Positions 10,827-21,478 of a stretch of DNA of 64,000 nt are shown piece after piece (position 1 is the first letter of the stretch; every line of letters starts with the position of its first letter). Source of the stretch: Galerina marginata. Lineage: Eukaryota; Basidiomycota; Agaricomycetes; Agaricales; Galerinaceae. The DNA lies in the NCBI GenBank assembly GCA_023014335.1, contig JAECYW010000019.1, forward strand, positions 1-64,000, read 5' to 3'. The translations under genes were made by a program, and so were the position numbers. The notes under the pieces were generated by a model. It was not told the DNA's origin and did not search any database. It saw nothing but the letters and a program-made list of their open reading frames with translations.

Positions 10827-12675
10827 CGGGGTGGTGGTTGTGAGTGCACTGTTGTGACGTTGGAACGGCCCAGTTCAACTAGTCACGTGCGAAGCATGCG
10901 ACGTAACAATGTCAAACTTCGGTCCACTGTTTGGGGCTGCTCCAGTCCAATGACAGAAGTTGCTAGACGTAAATGACCAGCCGCAGAGCCATTCAGTGGC
11001 TAGAAAAATGCACTCGCTTTTTCCTGACCGCCGCCCACTCTCCCTGTTTCTCTCGAAATGCCAGCCAAAGTGCGCCATAGCTAAGCCTACCTTGATTAAT
11101 TTTAAATAGTGATGTGCCGGCTTAGGCTCAAAGCCAGAAGCCGGCCGTGCCAAGCCGTCGGTAGCCGAGGCCGTCAAAAGCCGTCAACTAGGCTCATAGC
11201 GGCCTACGGCCCAGGCTCCACATTTTGAAAGCCGTAAGCCGTGGCCTGGGCCATGGCTTGGGGTGGTTGATTCATATTCGTGGCTTATCAATAACCCGCC
11301 AAATCCCTATATTTTGATCATTCATCCGTGCGGAGCATTATCTATTCCTTGCATGTGCGTTATCTATTCACTGTCGCTCATTATCAATTGCCCTACACGG
11401 GGCAGCTTCGCCATCCCAAGGGATGTCTATAACAGATCATACTTTGGCCGATATTTCGAGGGAAAATCCTTTGGCCTAGAAACGCATAAATTTACTTCCG
11501 AAAGCCCTTGAAATGACCGATTTTTCGTGGCGCGTATCACCGTATTTCACTCCTTTTTTAAGCCTGTATTACTATTTATTGCAAATTTATTGTAGGATTT
11601 CTGAGATATGTTTCTTTGTTCCTCCCACTGTGCGCTAAGTATCTAAATGATCTGTGGCTATATTTATGGTCCCGCAAAAAGGTCTCATTCATGCCGTGCG
11701 CGCAGCATTGGCCCGCAAAACCAGTGACAGCGAAGTGACAGTGTTTGGCGGCTCGTCGATTCTCAATGTTAATAAACAACTGAGTACTGAGGCCTGAGGC
11801 CCGAGGTCTAGAAGTTCTCGGAACGCGCGTCAAGCATCCATCATTCAGATCAATTCTATATAATCTGAGCTGCGGTCTGGCAGCTCGGGGCCTCGGGCTA
11901 GAGTCGTACAGCGCAAATTGCAGTTAATCTGATTCGCATTTTTCCTCTACCACTGATAATGAAGGGCGTTTAGAGTCATATATTGCCCCGATTAGGCCCA
12001 AATTTTCCATAAGAACATTTTTCTCCGGCTCAATAAGCCTCTGCCCACTCCTCCATTCGTACCTCGTTGGACATTAACTCAAAGGCTGTCCTTCACCTTT
12101 CACGAGCGGTAAAATAAGGGCTGCATCATCCCAAATCACCGAAGGCACCAAAGAGATCCTTATCTTAACTTTTATTATTTATTTTGGCCGACCTTGCGGC
12201 TGCACGAATGGCTGTAATATTAAGGTTCGCGCCAATTACTCGGTCTACAGGCGTCTGCCCGACCGCTCTAAATCAACCTGCTAAAACCAGTGAACGAACT
12301 CATGGAGATACCTCACGAGGAATAGTGTACATGGCCATCAAGATTCACGACTCACCTTTTTGTACAAGTATAGCAAACTATGACCGTCAGCTGATGTTTT
12401 GATAGTGAATCTGTGAAGCGAAGGATGTAAAGTTTGATTTAAAAGAAACAGGGGTTCAACGACAGGACAGCTGATATGTTAGCCCCAGATTTGAACAACG
12501 GGGATCACCCACTATTTTTGGCTCTGGACGAGATTGTATACGGTCTCGACCGCATTTTCTGAGTATTTAATGGCCATAGAAAAGGCGTCCAGGTTTTACT
12601 ATCCCAGGGACGCTTCAGTTTACTCTCCTTTCTAATGGAAGATTATGCGACATACTTACCCCCACTGGTACTTAC
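10827..12675. other. intergenic region, no gene recognised
   Basis: Short frames only on both strands (up to about 100 codons). Contains a GCC-rich low-complexity block at 11110-11260 (listed separately). The 10827-10900 part is the likely promoter side of the Mug135-like gene. Confidence 0.4.
11110..11260. repeat. low-complexity block rich in AAGCCG/GGCTTA words
   Basis: The words agccg, aagccgt, gccgt and their complement recur about a dozen times in 150 bases, with near-palindromic runs such as ggcctacggcccaggc and ggcctgggccatggc. It contrasts with AT-richer flanks. No coding sense. Possibly a degenerate short satellite or the end of a mobile element. Confidence 0.5.
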
Positions 12676-13195
12676 CCACCAGGAAGGGCATACTCCGCCC
12701 AAGCAAAAACCTACTGTAAGCGCCGTGGCTTACTGACTTATTAAACCGCCTAACAATAATGGATATAGATATTTTGGATAGGATGCTGCGACGCAAGAGT
12801 GTCAGAGGCCGAAGTCCTACCTGAGAAGCAGATCTTCGTTCAGAGAAACATTGCAAAGTGCGTATGGGTCCAGCCTTGCCTACGCAGTTTCACTCTCGAC
12901 AATCGAAGAAATTATGATTGTTGGCCACACTGACTGTGGCGGCGTTCACGCCTGCTACGATGCCGCTCAGGGTAAACCTCCGCCGCTTCATTGGTCATTA
13001 TGGAATTGGCTCCACGCCCTTACAATCCTTGCGAAAGCAAATACCAAGCTTACCCAGTATCAGCTTACTGAGCTGAACGTACGCGTGCAAGTAGCGAATG
13101 TGCAGGCGATATTGGGTACGCTGACAAACAGGAAATTGAAACTGAATGGGTACGTGTATGATATCGTCGAAAAGAAATTGGTGGAAGTTAAATAG
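12676..13195 (+). pseudogene. beta-class carbonic anhydrase, broken
   Basis: Beta-carbonic anhydrases hydrate CO2 to bicarbonate with a zinc held by Cys-His-Cys. The first zinc motif is readable from 12781 as GCCDARVSEAEVLPEKQIF followed by VQRNIAK (CxDxR), and the second at about 12919-12955 as IVGHTDCGGVHACYDAAQG (GHxxCGG). The C-terminal part NVRVQVANVQAIL and GYVYDIVEKKLVEVK ends at a stop at 13195. Between NIAK and SSLAYAV the frame changes and the usual ten or so linker residues are missing, with no plausible intron. Upstream, HTPPKQKPT (about 12688-12714) can be joined through a GTAAG-TAG intron, but the usual LWIG residues would be lost. The N-terminal helices are absent. I infer a pseudogene. 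Confidence 0.72.
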
Positions 13196-14744
13196 GCTGG
13201 ATTTGTAATAACCTCGTGTCTTGCCTGCGTACATTGATAAATAGCGATGTTTGAAAAGTGCTCGGAACTCAAAGTTCAAAGTTAAAGTCAGTCCGGGTCG
13301 GACGGATATGCAAAGGGGATCAGCAGCTGATCTGCAAGGGAGTGAAAATATATGGGGCAGAGATACAGGCGATGCTTCGTGAGAGACAGACCACTTGAAA
13401 GGAGATTTAGACAGGCGCCAAGTCGAGGCCACTCAAGCCCATCCTAAGATACTTCAAAGACACCGCACTGCCTAACTCACAACCCTTACCTAAATATTCT
13501 TTCTTAAACAGACTCGGTGAGCGATAGAAACACCCCACAATGACGATAACCAGATGGGTTCAAGTTGATATTAAGTGGGGAGCTCCGAGCAGATGAGAAC
13601 TGGTAAAGGGTTATGTATTTGAGGATCGTGACTGCAGTTGCACAAAATGAGGAGGCTGGTGCTTTGTGCCAAAGGAATTTGAGTCTAATGGCACAAAGTT
13701 AGTTGGTGTAAACCTGAGTCAGGCGGCAATTTGTGGCGCTTGTCGGTCAAGTTAATTAAGTGGGAAATGGAGTAAAATAGAAGAGAATACTTGCAGGTGT
13801 AAGCCAGTGCGACTCGCATGGCAGAACGAATTTATATATGAATAAAATTAACGGTACATACTATAAAAGATCTACGTATCTATAATATAACGACCAAGTG
13901 TACCTAAGGGCGTGGGGGAGGCACCAGCACCGGCAAGGGCCAAGGCAAGAGCAGTGGGCACGCGCCTGCGCTCATATTGCCTACTGAGTGGCTGTATTTG
14001 TGTTTGTGCTTTTAGAGCAGGGCGGAATGGGCGATGCATGTTCGGTACGGGAAACGAGGGGCGGAAGATGGCATTTGTTTGGTCAAAACGGGATCGTGTC
14101 CAATTCGGGCTTCGAAGTCGGTGGTGATGGCAAATGAGAAAGGGGGTGGGCAGTTAGTTACGTCGACTGGGGTGACTGACGATGATACGACGTACATAAA
14201 TATAGTGATAGTTAGTTGCACCCCGTCTATGATTCGACTGTGGCTCTCACCTGCATTGGCTTTCGAAGTTCAATATCAAATCTGTCACACAAAGGTCCTT
14301 CACCGATAGGCAAGTTTGATATCCATGGGAAACTGAGCAAAACCGGAGATTCCTCACGGTTTCTGAGGTATAATCAGAACCCGATAAATTAATAAGGTAT
14401 TTCGGCATACTTGGTATGAAGGACCATGGGAGCCAAGATTGGCCGCTTTCGTTGTGCTCCTCTGCAAACGTATTAAGTACTTGTTCGTTACAAGCTGGTG
14501 ATTGATGATGTAACTGACCGCTCTCAACTGTCGACATGTTGCGGTAGCTTGTGGGAAGCAGGTGGAACAGGATATTCCAAAATCGTTTGTTTTGGGACAC
14601 CTAATTTAGGGCCGGAGTTTATTTTTGTGCACGTGGCTGGTTCAGTTATTTTTGGCGGTCTCAATTCATTCAACTCTGTGGTCAAACTTACCTCGGACGC
14701 AGCTCGGAGCCTGTTTCCGCCACCATGACATTATATTGAATGCC
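13196..14744. other. no gene recognised
   Basis: Several overlapping frames of 70-145 codons, none with recognisable domains or a convincing exon chain. Confidence 0.35.
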
Positions 14745-14948
14745 AGAGACATTAGTGAAGATCCGACCTCATTGATATTTCCAAGCATCGACATCCTGGA
14801 CAAAAGTGGCCGTGAATCATCTTGGAAGTTATACGCAGAACCATCTAACTTTGAAGACGATTATGATATGGGTGCTAGCGAAGAAGAAGACGTGGAGAAA
14901 TTGGACGACGAGTATTTGCCGGCGGCTAAACGCAAGAAAATACATTAA
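14745..14948 (+). other. possible orphan 3' exon, acidic with basic tail
   Basis: After a possible 3' splice site (aatgccag) a frame runs to the stop at 14948. It reads SEDPTSLIFPSID, then an acidic stretch (FEDDYDMGASEEEDVEKLDD), ending in AAKRKKIH, which resembles a nuclear localisation tail. Codon content looks like a real C-terminal exon, but I could not find the preceding exons with confidence. Function unknown; it could be the end of a decayed gene. Confidence 0.3.
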
Positions 14949-15117
14949 CTACATCTGAACTTGAAAACGCAGAGACTCTCACCCTTGGCAAATATGTTTC
15001 CTAAAATTGAGAGAGCGAGTCAAGGACTACAGCGTTAAGTATTCGACGTGCGCAACATTTATTACTTGAATATATTGAGTGGATAGAAGGATGTTAGTGG
15101 CCTGAGCGTGGACACGA

Positions 15118-15838
15118 AACAATAGCGCCATTGAACATTGTCAAGGCTACGAAAAAAAAATCAGTGCGATCGGGGCTGGCATCGTTGCACAGCGAACAAA
15201 ATCCGACTTACCTATTTTCGACCTTGTCCTTTGGTTTTTCTACATCCCAAGCGCTCCAACAAATGCGTCCGTTTGATGTGTCCGACACTGAAAATATGAG
15301 AACTGAAAATATTTTGTTCTTAGCTTCAGAAGTGACTAATAAGAAACAAAGTGATTGTCATACCTTGGGGGAGAAGGAAGACCATTCCTGGGGAAACGTT
15401 CCGGAGGGCTAATAAGATGAATGATGACTCGGTTCGATAGCGCCAAAGACACTAATCAAGGATCTGAAAGAATGAAAAGGATCCATACTGGCGTCGTTGC
15501 ACTATGAACAAAATTCGACTTACCCACTTTTCGAGATTTTGACCTTTGTTCTTTGGTGTTCCTACCTCCAAAGCGCTTGAACGAATGCATCCAACTGATG
15601 CATGCGACACTAACGACACGAATGCTGCAAAGATTTCGACCTGAGCATAAGAATTGACTGATAAACATGGTGATAGTCACCTTGGGGGAGGAGGAAGGTC
15701 ATTTCCGGGAAAACGATCCAAAAGGTTGATGACACGACTCGATAGCGCGATCAAACTCTGCTAACACTATGAAAAAAAGTAGGGCGATCGGTGCTGGCGT
15801 CTTGCACAACCAAAAAAGTTTGACTTACCCATTTTCGA
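15118..15838 (-). repeat. second, inverted block of the exon-intron cassette array (about two units)
   Basis: The reverse complement of this stretch carries the same unit as the 6.2-9.3 kb array: intron-B donor contexts (cttgggggag read in reverse) at 15363 and 15680, 317 bases apart, intron-A donors (cttaccca in reverse) near 15210, 15524 and 15825, and the GGCGCTATCG exon core. The leftmost part shares the variant tcaatggcgctatcg and gctacgaaaaa found in unit 3 of the main array. The last unit is cut off at about 15838, exactly where the duplicated upstream region of the next gene begins. Stops are present, so no coding function is claimed. Confidence 0.85.
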
Positions 15839-16214
15839 ACAATCTTATCATCCGACGTTTGTTATCCAAATGTTATCTGAACCGAACAAAATGTAAACAC
15901 AGATAAACAAAGTAAGTGAGAAGTATTTCATCGAACGTTTCACACCACATAATGAGTACAAAAACATATTCCTGCGGTGTACTAGCACTAATACAATATT
16001 TATCAAGAGGCATAAGATGCATAGCTGCTGTGGTGCAGATACCGCGCAAAGTTATGAGCTCAATGAGCTCGTAACATCACGGTCGTGTGACAAGGTCACT
16101 CGACCAAATCAGGACGCGTGCCGCGCCACGCGAAGGTGACGAACTCACTGCTGTGCACTCTAACATCTAACACATTAGCGAAAGTTCTCTTCCCTTCATT
16201 TAACTTTTCCCTAC
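15839..16214 (+). promoter_or_regulatory. duplicated upstream region, copy 1
   Basis: Homologous to 34931-35287 (both begin caatcttatc) and partly to 61410-61580. Shared blocks include gataaacaaagtaagtga, gtacaaaaacatattc, gcatagctg and GTAACATCAC. It precedes the start codon at 16215 and probably holds the promoter. No clear TATA box is seen. Confidence 0.65.
16087..16099. promoter_or_regulatory. palindromic motif GTGACAAGGTCAC, copy 1
   Basis: Inverted repeat GTGAC-3-GTCAC, 115 bases before the start codon at 16215. The same motif occurs at 35168-35180 and 61551-61563, each time preceded by a TAAC(A/G)TCAC word. Likely a binding site for a dimeric transcription factor, by inference only. 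Confidence 0.6.
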
Positions 16215-18469
16215 ATGCCAGAAAGCCTTGTTGTCGCAAGTTTTGCGCGGGAAATTGTAAGCTTCTCCCACAAAAAAGGATCATCGAAACTGCCAGCAAG
16301 TCACCCGAAAGAACACGGTATGTCATCATCTTTAGACTACTTTTGCCTTCGTCTTAATGATAGCCTTTTAGGTTTCCTGGTTTTTCACGCTGCGTGCTGT
16401 GCACAAGTAGAAGGAAATCGTCAAACTGTCACTTTACATCGATGCAGGGAGGATGATCCCATCTTTTTTGCACTCCCCGAGGCCAGGAAGCGGGCGCCTC
16501 CGAAATCTAAAAGGTCAAAGGAAGGAAATGACACCATATGTAAGGCTTGTACCCAGGCTGACGGGGCAGATGACGATGGAGACACCATAAATAAGGAAGA
16601 TGCATATGATGATCACGAGCCACAAGTATGCCAACCCCAATCTTTTTTATTAAAATTTCCCGACTTTAACTCTCTCCTAACTGGCATTAGATTTCGTTTC
16701 GCCAACCCGAGATCTCAGGTCCAACGGTAGCTGTGCCCAATTTGAATGGCAACCATGTCGACTTGGCAAGTACATCAGTCATCTTCAATGCTATTTATCG
16801 TTGATTTCCACTACTCTTCTAGCCTGCCTTAGCAGCATTCAAAGGAAAACCCGCGACCGAAATCGTTAACGCGCTTTCAATTAAGGGGGAGCTTTTCTGC
16901 GCTCACCGTGGCAAAGAACTGGTGCTGGCTATAGCTAATGTACGTTTATTTTCATGCCTACTCTTCGCGTTATGCTGATTAACCGCCACTTACTTTGCAG
17001 TATCTCATTCGCATCTGTTTTAGTGTCGAAGGCCATTGTTTTTGGCTTGAGACATCAATGTACTACTCAATAATAGCCAACGGTCCTGTTAACAGAGGCG
17101 AAAAAAGCAAAACCTTCCAGATTCCGGACGACTTTCACGATGGCCCGAAGGGAGATAAGAACCCTCATCAACTATCTATGCAGGCTGCTTATGTCCGGCC
17201 TGACTGGACGCTTGTATTTGTAGACCACAATGTCATGATGACTTTCCACGTCATGGCACTACGAAGGACAGTCCTACCGTCAGATCTCATTCCTGGTGCA
17301 GCCGTTCGTTGATCTCCCTCATATGTTTCGACGAAACTAATGACTTTATACTCCAGCTCTGGCCATTGATTTGGAGCACTACACACGGTCCTGTCTATTC
17401 CCTTGAACCAACCCAATTTCTTGAAACACTCGAACACTGGCGTCACATATCACTAAAATCTTCGGATTCAACGCCCATCTGCATCGCCATTAAAAGCAAC
17501 CAAAAGGTATTCAATGGGTATGGCGCACAGGAATCCTGCGATATGCTCAGTAGTGTCCTTATCCACCCGTGTATGCCGGTCTACCATATCTGCTCAGCTG
17601 AGTCCGTCTGGACCCGCTTTAAGCGCGGTGTCCTCGATTACCAAACTGATCGCTTGAATCTCCTCATAAAAGGATCGCTTCCCCTGGTGTCCGGTCGCAG
17701 GCCCTTCCGAATGAATCACGACGCACACGAACGTTTTATGTCCCATGTTTTTTGCTATCGAAGACAATATGTATCAGTTGATCAAGCGATGCTCGACGAC
17801 TTGCATGGCTTAGGTTTGCTGAATCCTGAGGCGATCATTCAGCCTACAGGCTCAGCTAAAGGTTATTCCAAGCTCTTTACTCTCGTTACGTGCTGACTGT
17901 AACCACTACAGTCAACGAATCTAATGGAACGGCTCCCTCGTTCTATGCCTCTACCAAAATCCCGGAAGTACCTCCTACGGTTGTTCGTTGCAACCGCGTG
18001 CGCCTCCCGAACTATCTTCTAACTATTTCTTGTGGAAAACTATCAAATAAAACGTGTAATGTATACACGCCCATTATTGCACTGCCGGGCGTCGACTGGT
18101 GGCCAATTAAGGTGTGGAAATATTTATGGCGTGTCTTATTAAACTAAAATGAGACTCTAGGCAGTGGCTGTCATGGACCACGATGTTAAAAATATTTTCA
18201 GCTCCACCACACTGGGCCCCTATAGCTTTTCAGTGTTTATTCAGTGTGCATGGACGGTCAAGAAAGTAGGTGACAATGTCCCCAAGGGACGTCGAGCGCT
18301 TCAAGCAGTTTCGCATGCCCGACATAAAAGACCACTTGCTTCCGACATCAAAGCAAACGAACCTCCGAAGAAGAAACCCAAGAATATTCTAGCTGATGGG
18401 CCTGAAAACGCTGAACCCGTCGAGCTTAACACACGAACTATGCGAAGTGGTAGGAAATTATCTAGATAG
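16215..18469 (+). CDS. unrecognised duplicated gene, copy 1 (about 619 aa)
   Basis: Eight exons by my reading: 16215-16317, 16372-16625, 16691-16769, 16833-16939, 17001-17303, 17357-17861, 17912-18111 and 18161-18469, giving 1860 bases. Intron positions match those of copy 2 at 35288-37554 one for one. I do not recognise the family. Visible features: a Cys/His-containing N-terminal part (FHAACCAQVEG, TLHRC, CKACTQ), an acidic run (DGADDDGDT), a long central region with VRPDWTLVFVDHNVMMTF and VSGRRPFRMNHDAHERFMSH, and a C-terminal basic stretch EPPKKKPKN that looks like a nuclear localisation signal. The fifth intron uses a GTTCGT donor. The sixth (17862-17911, 50 bases) must be removed or the frame breaks; it has a CTGAC branch-like site. 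Comparison with copy 2 shows mostly silent changes, so it looks functional. Nuclear role is only an inference. Confidence 0.7.
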
Positions 18470-19348
18470 GTTGGCTTAAGAATGTATCGCTTCACAAAAT
18501 GTAGGCTATGTTTAAGTCAAAAGAGAGCGAACGTACCAGGTGTTTCAAACGTGAGAGACTGTCACAACACAGAACTTGTAACATCTGTGACACCGAATTT
18601 GGGTATTATCTTTGCCCGGAAACTGCAAGACAGGCGCCACCTCTGTGATACCGCCTTCAGAATGCTAAATTAAGTATACTGAAACCCCCAAAATGAGTTC
18701 TTATACCGCACAAAGAGCTCAAGTCCAAAATATCCATCATTTGCTGTTTTTTACGGAGGGGCCGTGGGCGTCAGACCGTGACATAGAGAGATAACGAGTT
18801 TGCAGTTGACCACGTCTGAAGAAAGCTACGATGCTCAACTCCAACTTTAGATAGAGAGAAAGTGACCGAAATTACATACCAAGGTTGCTACCAACTAGCC
18901 GTCCAACTGTCCTGGCTGTCCAAATCAATGAGATCTGTAGAAGCAGTCAGCGTAAGCTGGTACTTGATGCCTGCGACACACATCCAAACTCTTACCTATG
19001 CCTGATGAAAATCGACGAGCTACTCAGAGGGCTCTGTCAAGCCAACCAATCCCGAATGCACCGAGCAATTGACGCTTTTCCAGTTCTATATGTTAAATTT
19101 TGAGATTCAAAAAGCGGAGTGTATTGTGTCAAAGTCCAAGTACGCGTTCTCATAAAGACAGAGCCCGAGAGACATAGCAGAAATACTGAAGAGACTCAAA
19201 TTGAGGGAAGCAAGCGCATTCGGATTGGGAGGAAGATACATGACTTATATCACCCAAATTGTAACTTAAACCACCAGGGATAAATTATGGTCGAAGGACA
19301 ACATCGCCCTGAGACGCTAAGTAGGCCTAACTAAACACAAGCTTGTAT
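18470..19348. other. spacer, no gene recognised
   Basis: Similarity between the two duplicated genes fades within about 40 bases after the stop codon. Small frames only (72 codons at 18885-19103). Confidence 0.4.
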
Positions 19349-20437
19349 TTAAGGCGTGCCGAGAACCACAATGAATTGGACATTGTTTGATAGGTTCCAT
19401 TCGTTATGGCTGTTGAGATAGGTGTTGCAGGTATACCCAACCGCGATGAAAGAACCACGTGGTACTTCCGTTGAAAAAGGAGGAAGAACTCTATCCAGTT
19501 TCGGCCAGTCGGTTTGTGGGTCAAACGAGACGTCTCGAGCATCGTAAATGGGCACTAAATGATGCAAGGTATTGAATAGTCGAGAAAATAAATCAAGTTA
19601 CTTGAATCGTACCTCGATCTGTCGCTTGTAAGGTAAAGCTATCCGGCGACGATTTGGGATTGTAAGCTGTCCTTCTTTGCGGAGTCCTCGTTGATTGACT
19701 TTGTTGAGATGAAAATCCACTTGTGGTGGCTAAAGGAAAAGTATGTGAACACAAGAGTACTATAGGCGCTAAAATCAGGAGGCTACTGACCAGTATTGCG
19801 ATTCGCAGGCCTAGTCGTATATGACAAAGAATCGCCGGTGAGCTGGGCGTGCAGTTCTTCGTGGCCAAAAGCCATGCCAATGAAAGATACTTGGCGATCC
19901 CACTCCTGGGTATGGCCAATCCCGGAGATGAACTTGTTCTTCAAGCCTGTTGGAGGAAGCGAGAACAGGTATGATTTATCGCTAAACATAGTGCTTATGA
20001 GAATAGCAGGTTCCCCGTCGATCATGAGGTTGGAGCGGAATCCTTCTGGCGTGGTTTTGAGTGCCGTCATAATCATCGGATTTGCCCGCGCTGGTCCCAC
20101 AAAGCGACCGGATCTCTTGAAGTTCAAAATAGCCATGGACAAACTGATACCTGAGTTTAGTCAAAGGTATGAGTATAAGATAGAAAACGTACTCTACGTC
20201 AATGTTAGGGCATTGAGTAGCCCAAGAAGTGAACCAAAACGGGCCAGGTCCCCTGTGATCGGCCCAGGCTATGAGAAAGCAACGGCTGTTTAGATTTTTA
20301 GATAGATCGCTAATGACAAAAGTAGAAGTTGACAGTGTACCCACGTCAGATTTGGCAGATTCGTATAGAACTCGGCTAACAAAGGGTCCTGCATTGCAGG
20401 ATCCGTAACTTCGCACTTTAGAGGAAGTGTGCTGCAT
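19349..20437 (-). CDS. uncharacterised agaric protein (about 306 aa)
   Basis: Four minus-strand exons: 20193-20437, 19791-20143, 19613-19729 and 19349-19554; GT-AG introns of 49, 61 and 58 bases keep one frame of 921 bases. The C-terminal exon (VPIYDARDVSFDPQTD, LDRVLPPF, VPRGSFIAVGYTCNTYLNS, VVLGTP before the stop) resembles the end of a family of uncharacterised agaric proteins I know only as hypothetical. The central exon contains SGRFVGPARANPM and GIGHTQEWDRQ. No signal peptide or membrane segment is obvious. The N-terminal exon is the least certain: another frame of the same segment also looks coding-like (TDPAMQDPLLAEFY), so the true 5' end may be spliced differently, or even join the gene upstream at 20477, only 39 bases away. 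Confidence 0.6.
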
Positions 20438-20476
20438 GGAAATTAGCTAAGTTCTACTTGTTGAAGCGCCTAATGC

Positions 20477-21478
20477 TCACGTCACACGATATTCATTGAC
20501 TTTCTGTGTTGGGACCACATGATTAGACTCTGGTGAACTGGGTGGCAGAGGAGTGACGCCTAGAAGGTCCTTAACGGTTCGTCGCGAACCATTGCCGGCC
20601 GGGATTTTGCTGCTCGATGCGCCAATCGAATTAGGGATATGATTCGGTAAGGCAGTCTTGCGACTTTCATGTAACACTCGCCTAGGAAAAGTAGTAGAAG
20701 ACGCGTAGTAAATAAGTATGCCGAGACTTACCCTAGTATAACTTCTTCGTCTTCGTCACTTGTGTAAATTAAACCATTAGCAAGTTCTCCCCATACTTCC
20801 AGGAACCTTACTTTTGGTTCCCCGCAGTGTCGTCATCGTAGTTTTTCATGTCCCAGTCAGGCGAACCTTCTGCGACTTCTTTCTTTTTTCCCTTATCGGT
20901 CGTTGAGCTACAGGGGCATCGTATGAAATTACATGTCCGATAGAGACGTTTAAATACCTTTTGGCTTCCTCTTTAATGCCAGACATTTTCAATTTCTTTC
21001 TAATACACGATGAGTAAAGGAATGTCAATAGGTGGAAAAACGTACACAAAATTGTTGTCCGGGGACGGGGTAGTAATTCCAGAATCATCACTTCGCTAAG
21101 GTCAGATCATTCTCAGAACGGAAAGAAAGTAATACATACATGAATGGATCGTCCAGATCGTACTCATTGACATCTTCTGCGGAGGATTCATCAGATTCTT
21201 CGAGTGATCTGCAACCAATGAAAGGAGGATATGAATGAGTCGACGGTGAGCTTCGATGAAACTGTAACACACCGTTCCGAGCCCTCAGAGCCTTCTCCGT
21301 TACTTTCGATAGCTTCATCGTCGACCGGCCTTTAGGACAAATGATTTAATTTGAAATAATAAAATCACGCCGACAAATACCTGTCTCCTGAACCATCGCT
21401 TTCTTGTGCGTCCTCGGCGTTCGACCTATCATTACCACTCTCAGACCTATTTTTGATCCGAGTTGAAGTGCCGTCATC
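20477..21478 (-). CDS. acidic, probably disordered protein, 5' end uncertain
   Basis: Minus-strand exons that chain in one frame: (21381-about 21478), 21273-21329, 21140-21208, 21046-21090, 20958-20999, 20812-20907, 20732-20758 and 20477-20681, with short GT-AG introns of 49-63 bases. The product starts acidic and Ser-rich (IESNGEGSEGSERS, LEESDESSAEDVNEYDLDD), passes through a Lys-rich stretch (KKLKMSGIKEEAK, DKGKKKEV), then DEDEEVILGRV, and ends in a Pro/Ser tail (LLGVTPLPPSSPES). Such composition suggests a disordered nuclear protein, but I recognise no domain. An in-frame stop lies just upstream of 21478 and no ATG is found in the first exon, so the true start exon is missing from my model. 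Confidence 0.5.

Noticed and set aside
16215..18469. Copy 1 of the duplicated gene as a pseudogene because of a stop at about 17894
   Set aside because: The stop falls inside a segment that behaves as an intron (GT to ACAG, CTGAC branch-like site) and whose removal restores the frame shared with copy 2.
19796..20293. 165-codon plus-strand frame
   Set aside because: Antisense to the minus-strand gene whose C-terminal exons match a known hypothetical family.
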